Made by a program: the position numbers and the translations under genes
Source of the DNA: Osmia lignaria lignaria
Lineage: Eukaryota > Arthropoda > Insecta > Hymenoptera > Megachilidae
Direction: 5' to 3'
Length of the DNA: 64,000 bases
Assembly (NCBI RefSeq): GCF_051020975.1
Contig: NW_027478158.1
Span: 1,984,001 to 2,048,000, forward strand
Notes under the pieces: model-generated
Databases searched by the model: none
What the model was told of the DNA's origin: nothing
The model's input: only the letters and a program-made list of their open reading frames with translations
Shown: positions 1 to 11,688 of the stretch, one piece after another
How positions within the stretch are numbered: position 1 is the first letter of the stretch
Layout of the letters: the number at the start of each line of letters is the position of its first letter

Positions 1-97
1 TCAAAAAATATCGTAGAAGATATAAAGTAGGAAACTTAATTCTCTACAAAAAAGGGCTCTTAACATTTTGCCATAGCTCGCTTCGTTTCCGAGATAT
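1..97. repeat. Partial monomer at left edge
   Basis: The last 97 bp of a monomer (from about m226), of the subtype with GTAGAAGATATAAAGTAGG and AAGGGCTCTTAAC. The same end occurs after monomer 2674 (at about 2908-2960). The array therefore continues to the left of the window. Confidence 0.95.
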
Positions 98-2673
98 TTG
101 CAGATTTATCTCAAGGGAAGGGGCCTGACGGACATATTTCGAGATATTTCTTCTTCTTGTTGTTCTTCCTCTGCCCAGCTATGCTGGAAGTGGCATTTGC
201 AGCTCGCAATAGTGCAGAGTTATCTCAAAGAAAGGGGCCACGGTGTTTCTGTATCTCTATTATGTTGGTGCGGCTTCGGAACTTTTAAATATCTTGATAT
301 ATCTCGAGAACTACGCATCTGATCAAAAAATATCATAGAACATAAAAAGTAGGAAACTTAATTCTCTACAAAAAAGGTCTCTTAACATTTTGCCATAGCT
401 CGCTTCGTTTCCGAGATATTTGCAGATTTATCTCAAGGGAAGGGGCCTGACGGACATATTTCGAGATATTTCTTCTTCTTGTTGTTCTTCTTCTGCACAG
501 CTAAGCTGGAAGTGGCATTTGCGGCTCGCACTAGTGCAGAGTTATCTCAAAGAAAGGGGCCACGGTGTTTCTGTATCTCTATTATGTTGGTGCGGCTACG
601 GAACTTTTAAATATCTCGATATATCTCGAAAACTACGCTTCTGATCAAAAGATATCATAGAACATAAATTGTAGGAAACATAATTCTCTACAAAAAAGGT
701 CTCTTAACATTTTGCCATAGCTCGCTTCGTTTCCGAGATATTTGCAGATATATCTCAAGGGAAGGGGCCTGACGGACATATTTCGAGATATTTCTTCTTC
801 TTGTTGTTCTTCTTCTGCACAGCTAAGCTGGAAGTGGCATTTAGAGCTCGCAATAGTGCAGAGTTATCTCAAAGAAAGGGGCAACGGTGTTTCTGTATCT
901 CTATTATGTTGGTTCGGCTTCGGAACTTTTAAATATCTTGATATATCTCGAGAACTACGCATCTGATCAAAAAATATCATAGAACATAAGAAGTAGGAAA
1001 CTTAATTCTCTACAAAAAAGGTCTCTTAACATTTTGCCATAGCTCTCTTCGTTTTCGAGATATTTGCAGATTTATCTCAAGGGAAGGGGCCTGACGGACA
1101 TATTTCGAGATATTTCTTCTTCTTGTTGTTCTTCTTCTGCACAGCTAAGCTGGAAGTGGCATTTGCAGCTCGCAATAGTGCAGAGTTATCTCAAAGAAAG
1201 GGGCCACGGTGTTTCTGTATCTCTATTATGTTGGTGCGGCTTCGGAACTTTTAAATATCTTGATATATCTCGAGAACTACGCATCTGATCAAAAAATATC
1301 GTAGAAGATAAAAAGTAGAAAACTTAATTCTCTACAAAAAAGGGCTCTTAACATTTTGCCATAGCTCGCTTCGTTTCCGAGATATTTGCAGATTTATCTC
1401 AAGGGAAGGGGCCTGACGGACATATTTCGAGATATTTCTTCTTCTTGTTGTTCTTCCTCTGCCCAGCTAAACTGGAAGTGGCATTTGCAGCTCGCAATAG
1501 TGCAGAGTTATCTCAAAGAAAGGGGCCACGGTGTTTCTGTGTCTCTATTATGTTAGTGCGGCTTCGGAACTTTTAAATATCTTGATATATCTCGAGAACT
1601 ACGCATCTGATCAAAAAATATCATAGAACATAAAAAGTAGGAAACTTAATTCTCTACAAAAAAGGTCTCTTAACATTTTGCCATAGCTCGCTTCGTTTCC
1701 GAGATATTTGCAGATTTATCTCAAGGGAAGGGGCCTAACGGACATATTTCGAGATATTTCTTCTTCTTGTTGTTCTTCTTCTGCACAGCTAAACTGGAAG
1801 TGGCATTTGCAGCTCGCAATAGTGCAGAGTTATCTCAAAGAAAGGGGCCACGGTGTTTCTGTATCTCTATTATGTTTGTGCGGCTTCGGAACTTTTAAAT
1901 ATCTCGATATATCTCGAGAACTACGCATCTGATCAAAAAATATCATACAACATAAAAAGTAGGAAACTTAATTCTCTACAAAAAAGGTCTCTTAACATTT
2001 TGCCATAGCTCGCTTCGTTTCCGAGATATTTGCAGATTTATCCCAAGGGAAGGGGCCTGACGGACATATTTCGAGATACTTCTTCTTCTTGTTGTTCTTC
2101 TTCTGCACAGCTAAGCTGGAAGTGGCATTTGCAGCTCGCAATAGTGCAGAGTTATCTCAAAGAAAGGGGCCACGGTGTTTCTGTATCTCTATTATGTTGG
2201 TGCGGCTTCGGAACTTTTAAATATCTTGATATATCTCGAGAACTACGCGTCTGATCAAAAAATATCATAGAACATAAAAAGTAGGAAACATAATTCTCTA
2301 CAAAAAAGGTCTCTTAACATTTTGCCATAGCTCGCTTCGTTTCCGAGATATTTGCAGATCTATCTCAAGGGAAGGGGCCTAACGGACATATTTCGAGATA
2401 TTTCTTCTTCTTGTTGTTCTTCTTCTGCACAGCTAAACTGGAAGTGGCATTTCCAGCTCGCAATAGCGCAGAGTTATCTCAAAGAGAGGGGCCACGGTGT
2501 TTCTGTATCTCTATTATGTTGGTGCGGCTTCGGAACTTTTAAATATCTTGATATATCTCGAGAACTACGCATCTGATCACAAAATATCATAGAACATAAA
2601 AAGTATTAAACTTAATTCTCTACAAAAAAGGTCTCTTAACATTTTGCCATAGCTCGCTTCGTTTGCGAGATAT

Positions 2674-2994
2674 TTGCAGATTTATCTCAAGGAAGGGGCC
2701 TGACGGACATATTTCGAGATATTTCTTCTTCTTGTTGTTCTTCTTCTGCACAGCTAAACTGGAAGTGGCATTTCCAGCTCGCAATAGTGCAGAGTTATCT
2801 CAAAGAGAGGGGCCGCAGTGTTTCTGTATCTCTATTATGTTGGTGCGGCTTCGGAACTTTTAAATATCTTGATATATCTCGAGAACTACGCATCTGATCA
2901 AAAAATATCGTAGAAGATATAAAGTAGGAAACTTAATTCTCTACAAAAAAGGGCTCTTAACATTTTGCCATAGCTCGCTTCGTTTCCGAGATAT
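2674..2994. repeat. 321-bp monomer with 1-bp deletion near its start
   Basis: The 5' end reads CTCAAGGAAGGGGCC where other copies have CTCAAGGGAAGGGGCC, one G fewer. The middle is of the TTTCCAGCTCGC subtype with AAACTGG. The shift closes the recurrent open frame early, with no sign that this mattered for amplification. Confidence 0.9.
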
Positions 2995-3316
2995 TTGCAG
3001 ATTTATCTCAAGGGAAGGGGCCTGACGGACATATTTCGAGATATTTCTTCTTCTTGTTGTTCTTCTTCTGCACAGCTAAGCTGGAAGTGGCATTTGCAGC
3101 TCGCAATAGTGCAGAGTTATCTCAAAGAAAGGGGCCACGGTGTTTCTGTATCTCTATTATGTTGGTGCGGCTTCGGAACTTTTAAATATCTTGATATATC
3201 TCGAGAACTACGCGTCTGATCAAAAAATATCATAGAACATAAAAAGTAGGAAACATAATTCTCTACAAAAAAGGTCTCTTAACATTTTGCCATAGCTCGC
3301 TTCGTTTCCAAGATAT

Positions 3317-4282
3317 TTGCAGATATATCTCAAGCTAAGGGGCCTGACGGACATATTTCGAGATATTTCTTCTTCTTGTTGTTCTTCTTCTGCACAGCTA
3401 AGCAGGAAGTGGCATTTACAGCTCGCAATAGTGCAGAGTTATCTCAAAGAAAGGGGCCACGGTGTTTCTGTATCTCTATTATGTTGGTGCGGCTTCGGAA
3501 CTTTTAAATATCTTGATATATCTCGAGAACTACGCATCTGATCAAAAAATATCGTAGAAGATAAAAAGTAGGAAACTTAATTCTCTACAAAAAAGGGCTC
3601 TAAACATTTTGCCATAGCTCGCTTCGTTTCCGAGATATTTGCAGATTTATCTCAAGGGAAGGGGCCTGACGGACATATTTCGAGATATTTCTTCTTCTTG
3701 TTGTTCTTCCTCTGCCCAGCTAAGCTGGAAGTGGCATTTGCAGCTCGCAATAGTGCAGAGTTATCTCAAAGAAAGGGGCCACGGTGTTTCTGTATCTCTA
3801 TTATGTTTGTGCGGCTTCGGAACTTTTAAATATCTCGATATATCTCGAGAACTACGCATCTGATCAAAAAATATCATACAACATAAAAAGTAGGAAACTT
3901 AATTCTCTACAAAAAAGGTCTCTTAACATTTTGCCATAGCTCGCTTCGTTTCCGAGATATTTGCAGATTTATCCCAAGGGAAGGGGCCTGACGGACATAT
4001 TTCGAGATATTTCTTCTTCTTGTTGTTCTTCTTCTGCACAGCTAAGCTGGAAGTGGCATTTGCAGCTCGCAATAGTGCAGAGTTATCTCAAAGAAAGGGG
4101 CCACGGTGTTTCTGTATCTCTATTATGTTGGTGCGGCTTCGGAACTTTTAAATATCTTGATATATCTCGAGAACTACGCGTCTGATCAAAAAATATCATA
4201 GAACATAAAAAGTAGGAAACATAATTCTCTACAAAAAAGGTCTCTTAACATTTTGCCATAGCTCGCTTCGTTTCCAAGATAT
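3317..4282. repeat. 966-bp trimer higher-order unit, copy 1 (domain A)
   Basis: Three monomers (3317, 3639, 3961) that recur in the same order at 4283, 4605 and 4927. Shared rare marks are AGCAGGAAGTGGCATTTACA with GGGCTCTAAAC in the first, CTGCCCAG with TGTTTGTGCGG and CATACAACATA in the second, and TTATCCCAAGG in the third. The first monomers differ at one base seen (CAAGCTAAGG against CAAGATAAGG). The match extends leftward: TTTCCAAGATATTTG precedes both 3317 and 4283. Confidence 0.9.
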
Positions 4283-5248
4283 TTGCAGATATATCTCAAG
4301 ATAAGGGGCCTGACGGACATATTTCGAGATATTTCTTCTTCTTGTTGTTCTTCTTCTGCACAGCTAAGCAGGAAGTGGCATTTACAGCTCGCAATAGTGC
4401 AGAGTTATCTCAAAGAAAGGGGCCACGGTGTTTCTGTATCTCTATTATGTTGGTGCGGCTTCGGAACTTTTAAATATCTTGATATATCTCGAGAACTACG
4501 CATCTGATCAAAAAATATCGTAGAAGATAAAAAGTAGGAAACTTAATTCTCTACAAAAAAGGGCTCTAAACATTTTGCCATAGCTCGCTTCGTTTCCGAG
4601 ATATTTGCAGATTTATCTCAAGGGAAGGGGCCTGACGGACATATTTCGAGATATTTCTTCTTCTTGTTGTTCTTCCTCTGCCCAGCTAAGCTGGAAGTGG
4701 CATTTGCAGCTCGCAATAGTGCAGAGTTATCTCAAAGAAAGGGGCCACGGTGTTTCTGTATCTCTATTATGTTTGTGCGGCTTCGGAACTTTTAAATATC
4801 TCGATATATCTCGAGAACTACGCATCTGATCAAAAAATATCATACAACATAAAAAGTAGGAAACTTAATTCTCTACAAAAAAGGTCTCTTAACATTTTGC
4901 CATAGCTCGCTTCGTTTCCGAGATATTTGCAGATTTATCCCAAGGGAAGGGGCCTGACGGACATATTTCGAGATATTTCTTCTTCTTGTTGTTCTTCTTC
5001 TGCACAGCTAAGCTGGAAGTGGCATTTGCAGCTCGCAATAGTGCAGACTTATCTCAAAGAAAGGGGCCACGGTGTTTCTGTATCTCTATTATGTTGGTGC
5101 GGCTTCGGAACTTTTAAATATCTTGATATATCTCGAGAACTACGCATCTTATCAAAAAATATCGTAGAACATAAAAAGTAGGAAACTTAATTCTCTACAA
5201 AAAAGGTCTCTCAACATTTTGCCATAGCTCGCTTCGTTTCCGAGATAT
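4283..5248. repeat. 966-bp trimer higher-order unit, copy 2 (domain A)
   Basis: This is the tandem copy of 3317-4282 at an offset of exactly 966 bp. The third monomer (4927) departs from its partner 3961 in the second half: GCAGACTTATC, and a 3' end with CATCTTATCAAAAAATATCG. This marks the right limit of the duplication inside 4927. Related single monomers 1708 and 2030 show that the pair order is older. Confidence 0.88.
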
Positions 5249-5570
5249 TTGCAGATATATCTCAAGGGAAGGGGCCTGACGGACATATTTCGAGATATTT
5301 CTTCTTCTTGTTGTTCTTCTTCTGCACAGCTAAGCTGGAAGTGGAATTTGCGGCTCGCACTAGTGCAGAGTTATCTCAAAGAAAGGGGCCACGGTGTTTC
5401 TGTATCTCTATTATGTTGGTGCGGCTTCGGAACTTTTAAATATCTCGATATATCTCGAAAACTACGCTTCTGATCAAAAAATAGCATAGAACATAAATTG
5501 TAGGAAACATAATTCTCTACAAAAAACGTCTCTTAACATTTTGCCATAGCTCGCTTCGTTTCCGAGATAT

Positions 5571-6214
5571 TTGCAGATTCAGCTCAAAGGAGCGGGCCTG
5601 ACGGACATATTTCGAGATATTTCTTCTTCTTGTTGTTCTTCCTCTGCACAGCTAAGCTGGAAGTGGGATTTGCAGCTCGCAATAGTGCAGAGTTATCTCA
5701 AGGAAAGGGGCCACGGTGTTTCTGTATCTCTATTATGTTGGTGCGGCTTCGGAACTTTTAAATATCTCGATATATCTCGAAAACTACGCTTCTGATCAAA
5801 AAATAGCATAGAACGTAAATTGTAGGAAACATAATTCTCTACAAAAAACGTCTCTTAACATTTTGCCATAGCTCGTTTCGTTTCCGAGATATTTGCAGAT
5901 TCAGCTCAAAGGAGCGGGCCTGACGGACATATTTCGAGATATTTCTTCTTCTTGTTGTTCTTCCTCTGCACAGCTAAGCTGGAAGTGGGATTTGCAGCTC
6001 GCAATAGTGCAGAGTTATCTCAAGGAAAGGGGCCACGGTGTTTCTGTATCTCTATTATGTTGGTGCGGCTTCGGAACTTTTAAATATCTTGATATATCTC
6101 GAGAACTACGCATCTTATCAAAAAATATCGTAGAACATAAAAAGTAGGAAACTTAATTCTCTACAAAAAAGGTCTCTTAACATTTTGCCAGAGCTCGCTT
6201 CGTTTCCGAGATAT
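5571..6214. repeat. Adjacent pair of the domain B subtype
   Basis: Monomers 5571 and 5893 both carry CAGATTCAGCTCAAAGGAGC and GGGATTTGC, and are nearly identical through the first two thirds. This is the only place in the window where two such monomers are adjacent, a local single-monomer duplication. They diverge at the 3' end: CTTCTGATC with AAATTGTAGG in the first, CATCTTATC with AAAAAGTAGG in the second. Confidence 0.85.
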
Positions 6215-8146
6215 TTGCAGATATATCTCAAGGGAAGGGGCCTGACGGACATATTTCGAGATATTTCTTCTTCTTGTTGTTCTTCTTCTGCACAGCTAAG
6301 CTGGAAGTGGCATTTGCAGCTCGCAATAGTGCAGAGTTATCTCAAAGAAAGGGGCCACGGTGTTTCTGTATCTCTATTATGTTGGTGCGGCTTCGGAACT
6401 TTTAAATATCTTGATATATCTCGAGAACTACGCATCTGATCAAAAAATATCATAGAACATAAATAGTAGGAAACTTAATTCTCTACAAAAAGGGTCTCTC
6501 AACATTTTGCCATAGCTCCCTTCGTTTCCGAGATATTTGCACATTTATCTCAAGGGAAGGGGCCTAACGGACATATTTCGAGATATTTCTTCTTCTTGTT
6601 GTTCTTCTTCTGCACAGCAAAGCTGGAAGTGGCATTTGCGGCTCGCAATAGTGCAGAGTTATCTCAAAGAAAGGGGCCACGGTGTTTCTGTATCTCTATT
6701 ATGTTGGTGCGGCTTCGGAACTTTTAAATATCTTGATATATCTCGAGAACTACGCATCTTATCAAAAAATATCGTAGAACATAAAAAGTAGGAAACTTAA
6801 TTCTCTACAAAAAAGGTCTCTTAACATTTTGCCATAGCTCGCTTCGTTTCCGAGATATTTGCAGATATATCTCAAGGGAAGGGGCCTGACGGACATATTT
6901 CGAGATATTTCTTCTTCTTGTTGTTCTTCTTCTGCACAGCTAAGCTGGAAGTGGCATTTGCAGCTCGCAATAGTGCAGGGTTATCTCAAAGAAAGGGGCC
7001 ACGGTGTTTCAGTATCTCTATTATGTTGGTGCGGCTTCGGAACTTTTAAATATCTTGATATATCTCGAGAACTACGCATCTGATCAAAAAATATCACAGA
7101 ACATAAAAAGTAGGAAACTTAATTCTCTACAAAAAAGGTCTCTCAACATTTTGCCATAGCTCGCTTCGTTTCCGAGATATTTGCACATTTATCTCAAGGG
7201 AAGGGGCCTAACGGACATATTTCGAGATATTTCTTCTTCTTGTTGTTCTTCTTCTGCACAGCTAAGCTGGAAGTGGCATTTGCAGCTCGCAATAGTGCAG
7301 AGTTATCTCAAAGAAAGGGGCCACGGTGTTTCTGTATCTCTATTATGTTGGTGCGGCTTCGGTACTTTTAAATATCTTGATATATCTCGAGAACTACGCA
7401 TCTTATCAAAAAATATCGTAGAACATAAAAAGTAGGAAACTTAATTCTCTACAAAAAAGGTCTCTTAACATTTTGCCATAGCTCCCTTCGTTTCCGAGAT
7501 ATTTGCAGATATATCTCAAGGGAAGGGGCCTGACGGACATATTTCGAGATATTTCTTCTTCTTGTTGTTCTTCTTCTGCACAGCTAAGCTGGAAGTGGAA
7601 TTTGCGGCTCGCACTAGTGCAGAGTTATCTCAAAGAAAGGGGCCACGGTGTTTCTGTATCTCTATTATGTTGGTGCGGCTTCGGAACTTTTAAATATCTC
7701 GATATATCTCGAAAACTACGCTTCTGATCAAAAAATAGCATAGAACATAAATTGTAGGAAACATAATTCTCTACAAAAAACGTCTCTTAACATTTTGCCA
7801 TAGCTCGCTTCGTTTCCGAGATATTTGCAGATTCAGCTCAAAGGAGCGGGCCTGACGGACATATTTCGAGATATTTCTTCTTCTTGTTGTTCTTCCTCTG
7901 CACAGCTAAGCTGGAAGTGGGATTTGCAGCTCGCAATAGTGCAGAGTTATCTCAAGGAAAGGGGCCACGCTGTTTCTCTATCTCTATTATGTTGGTGCGG
8001 CTTCGGAACTTTTAAATATCTTGATATATCTCGAGAACTACGCATCTGATCAAAAAATATCATAGAACATAAAAAGTAGGAAACTTAATTCTCTACAAAA
8101 AAGGTCTCTTAACATTTTGCCATAGCTCGCTTCGTTTCCGAGATAT

Positions 8147-11100
8147 TTGCAGATTTATCTCAAGGGAAGGGGCCTGACGGACATATTTCGAGATATTTCT
8201 TCTTCTTGTTGTTCTTCTTCTGCACAGCTAAGCTGGAAGTGGCATTTGCAGCTCGCAATAGTGCAGAGTTATCTCAAAGAAAGGGGCCACGGTGTTTCTG
8301 TATCTCTATTATGTTGGTGCGCCTTCGGAACTTTTAAATATCTTGATATATCTCAAGAACTACGCATCTGATCAAAAAATATCGTAGAACATAAAAAGTA
8401 GGAAACTTAATTCTCTACAAAAAAGGTCTCTTAACATTTTGCCATAGCTCGCTTCCTTTCCGAGATATTTGCAGATTTATCTCAAGGGAAGGGGCCTGAC
8501 GGACATATTTCGAGATATTTCTTCTTCTTGTTGTTCTTCTTCTGCACAGCGAAGCTGGAAGTGGCATTTGCAGCTCGCAATAGTGCAGAGTTATCTCAAA
8601 GAAAGGGGCCACGGTGTTTCTGTATCTCTATTATGTTGGTGCGGCTTCGGAACTTTTAAATATCTTGATATATCTCGAGAACTACGCATCTGATCAAAAA
8701 ATATCATAGAACATAAATAGTAGGAAACTTAATTCTCTACAAAAAAGGTCTCTCAACATTTTGCCATAGCTCGCTTCGTTTCCGAGATATTTGCACATTT
8801 ATCTCAAGGGAAGGGGCCTAACGGACATATTTCGAGATATTTCTTCTTCTTGTTGTTCTTCTTCTGCACAGCTAAGCTGGAAGTGGCATTTGCAGCTCGC
8901 AATAGTGCAGAGTTATCTCAAAGAAAGGGGCCACGGTGTTTCTGTATCTCTATTATGTTGGTGCGGCTTCGGAACTTTTAAATATCTTGATATATCTCGA
9001 GAACTACGCATCTTATCAAAAAATATCGTAGAACATAAAAAGTAGGAAACTTAATTCTCTACAAAAAAGGTCTCTTAACATTTTGCCATAGCTCGCTTCG
9101 TTTCCGAGATATTTGCAGATATATCTCAAGGGAAGGGGCCTGACGGACATATTTCGAGATATTTCTTCTTCTTGTTGTTCTTCTTCTGCACAGCTAAGCT
9201 GGAAGCGGAATTTGCGGCTCGCACTAGTGCAGAGATATCTCAAAGAAAGGGGCCACGGTGTTTCTGTATCTCTATTATGTTGGTGCGGCTTCGGAACTTT
9301 TAAATATCTCGATATATCTCGAAAACTACGGTTCTGATCAAAAAATAGCATAGAACATAAATTGTAGGAAACATAATTCTCTACAAAAAACGTCTCTTAT
9401 CATTTTGCCATAGCTCGCTTCGTTTCCGAGATATTTGCAGATTCAGCTCAAAGGAGCGGGCCTGACGGACATATTTCGAGATATTTCTTCTTCTTGTTGT
9501 TCTTCCTCTGCACAGGTAAGCTGGAAGTGGGATTTGCAGCTCGCAATAGTGCAGAGTTATCTCAAGGAAAGGGGCCACGGTGTTTCTGTATCTCTATTAT
9601 GTTGGTGCGGCTTCGGAACTTTTAAATATCTCGATATATCTCGAAAACTACGCTTCTGATCAAAAAATAGCATAGAACGTAAATTGTAGGAAACATAATT
9701 CTCTACAAAAAAGGTCTCTCAACATTTTGCCATAGCTCGCTTCGTTTCCGAGATATTTGCACATTTATCTCAAGGGAAGGGGCCTAACGGACATATTTCG
9801 AGATATTTCTTCTTCTTGTTGTTCTTCTTCTGCACAGCTAAGCTGGAAGTGGCATTTGCAGCTCGCAATAGTGCAGAGTTATCTCAAAGAAAGGGGCCAC
9901 GGTGTTTCTGTATCTCTATTATGTTGGTGCGGCTTCGGAACTTTTAAATATCTTGATATATCTCGAGAACTACGCATCTTATCAAAAAATATCGTAGAAC
10001 ATAAAAAGTAGGAAACTTAATTCTCTACAAAAAAGGTCTCTTAACATTTTGCCATAGCCCGCTACGTTTCCGAGATATTTGCAGATATATCTCAAGGGAA
10101 GGGGCCTGACGGACATATTTCGAGATATTTCTTCTTCTTGTTGTTCTTCTTCTGCACAGCTAAGCTGGAAGTGGCATTTGCAGCTCGCAATAGTGCAGAG
10201 TTATCTCAAAGAAAGGGGACACGGTGTTTCTGTATCTCTATTATGTTGGTGCGGCTTCGGAACTTTTAAATATCTTGATATATCTCGAGAACTACGCATC
10301 TGATCAAAAAATATCATAGAACATAAGAAGTAGGAAACTTAATTCTCTACAAAAAAGGTCTCTTAACATTTTGCCATAGCTCGCTTCGTTTCCGAGATAT
10401 TTGCAGATATATCTCAAGGGAAGGGGCCTGACGGACATATTTCGAGATATTTCTTCCTCTTGTTGTTCTTCTTCTGCACAGCTAAGCTGGAAGTGGAATT
10501 TGCGGCTCGCACTAGTGCAGAGTTATCTCAAAGAAAGGGGCCACGGTGTTTCTGTATCTCTATTATGTTGGTGCGGCTTCGGAACTTTTAAATATCTCGA
10601 TATATCTCGAAAACTACGCTTCTGATCAAAAAATAGCATAGAACATAAATTGTAGGAAACATAATTCTCTACAAAAAACGTCTCTTAACATTTTGCCATA
10701 GCTCGCTTCGTTTCCGAGATATTTGCAGATTCAGCTCAAAGGAGCGGGCCTGACGGACATATTTCGAGATATTTCTTCTTCTTGTTGTTCTTCCTCTGCA
10801 CAGCTAAGCTGGAAGTGGGATTTGCTGCTCGCAATAGTGCAGAGTTATCTCAAGGAAAGGGGCCACGGTGTTTCTGTATCTCTATTATGTTGGTGCGGCT
10901 TCGGAACTTTTAAATATCTTGATATATCTCGAGAACTACGCATCTGATCAAAAAATATCATAGAACATAAAAAGTAGGAAACTTAATTCTCTACAAAAAA
11001 GGTCTCTTAACATTTTGCCATAGCTCGCTTCGTTTCCGAGATATTTGCAGATTTATCTCAAGGGAAGGGGCCTGACGGACATATTTCGAGATATTTCTTC

Positions 11101-11366
11101 TTCTTGTTGTTCTTCTTCTGCACAGCTAAGCTGGAAGTGGCATTTGCAGCTCGCAATAGTGCAGAGTTATCTCAAAGAAAGGGGCCACGGTGTTTCTGTA
11201 TCTCTATTATGTTGGTGCGGCTTCGGAACTTTTAAATATCTTGATATATCTCGAGAACTACGCATCTTATCAAAAAATATCGTAGAACATAAAAAGTAGG
11301 AAACTTAATTCTCTACAAAAAAGGTCTCTTAACATTTTGCCATAGCCCGCTACGTTTCCGAGATAT
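8147..11366. repeat. Ten-monomer segment, copy 1 of a 3.5-kb duplication (domain B)
   Basis: Monomers 8147 to 11045. The first two recur at an offset of 3,542 bp (11 monomers): 8147 to 11689, which share GGTGCGCCTTCGG and CTCAAGAAC, and 8469 to 12011, which share GCTTCCTTTCCGAG and CACAGCGAAGC. The monomers from 9435 onward recur at an offset of 3,220 bp (10 monomers). The change of offset is explained by the chimeric monomer 12333. Confidence 0.88.
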
Positions 11367-11688
11367 TTGCAGATATATCTCAAGGGAAGGGGCCTGACGG
11401 ACATATTTCGAGATATTTCTTCTTCTTGTTGTTCTTCTTCTGCACAGCTAAGCTGGAAGTGGCATTTGCAGCTCGCAATAGTGCAGAGTTATCTCAAGGA
11501 AAGGGGCCACGGTGTTTCTGTATCTCTATTATGTTGGTGCGGCTTCGGAACTTTTAAATATCTTGATATATCTCGAGAACTACGCATCTGATCAAAAAAT
11601 ATCATAGAACATAAAAAGTAGGAAACTTAATTCTCTACAAAAAAGGTCTCTTAACATTTTGCCATAGCTCGCTTCGTTTCCGAGATAT

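Larger units (their letters stand above)
1..5248. repeat. Satellite domain A (monomers 98 to 4927)
   Basis: Sixteen monomers starting at 98, 420, 742, 1064, 1386, 1708, 2030, 2352, 2674, 2995, 3317, 3639, 3961, 4283, 4605 and 4927. Diagnostic changes are GTAGAAGATA with AAGGGCTC at the 3' end (before 98; after 1064, 2674, 3317 and 4283), CTGCCCAGCT in the middle (98, 1386, 3639, 4605), TGTTTGTGCGG (1708, 3639, 4605) and TTATCCCAAGG at the 5' end (2030, 3961, 4927). Monomer 1386 has TGTTAGTGCGG, which puts a stop codon in the otherwise open frame. One monomer (2674) is 321 bp and the rest are 322 bp. Confidence 0.9.

Noticed and set aside
98..322. The recurring 74- to 84-codon + strand open frames as protein-coding genes
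   Set aside because: They start at TTG only, have no ATG, do not continue from monomer to monomer because 322 is not a multiple of 3, and are broken in about 16 copies by stops, frameshifts, a lost TTG or the 114-bp deletion. No recognisable domain is seen. Regularity follows from the tandem repeat.
3317..5248. A 966-bp fundamental repeat for the whole array
   Set aside because: The trimer holds only locally (3317-5248 and 13621-15874); other parts repeat at 11 monomers or at irregular offsets.
9016..9351. Minus-strand open frames (for example 9016-9351, 47190-47525, 54701-54931)
   Set aside because: They appear only where a point change such as CAGAGATATCTC removes a minus-strand stop; they are shadows of the repeat.
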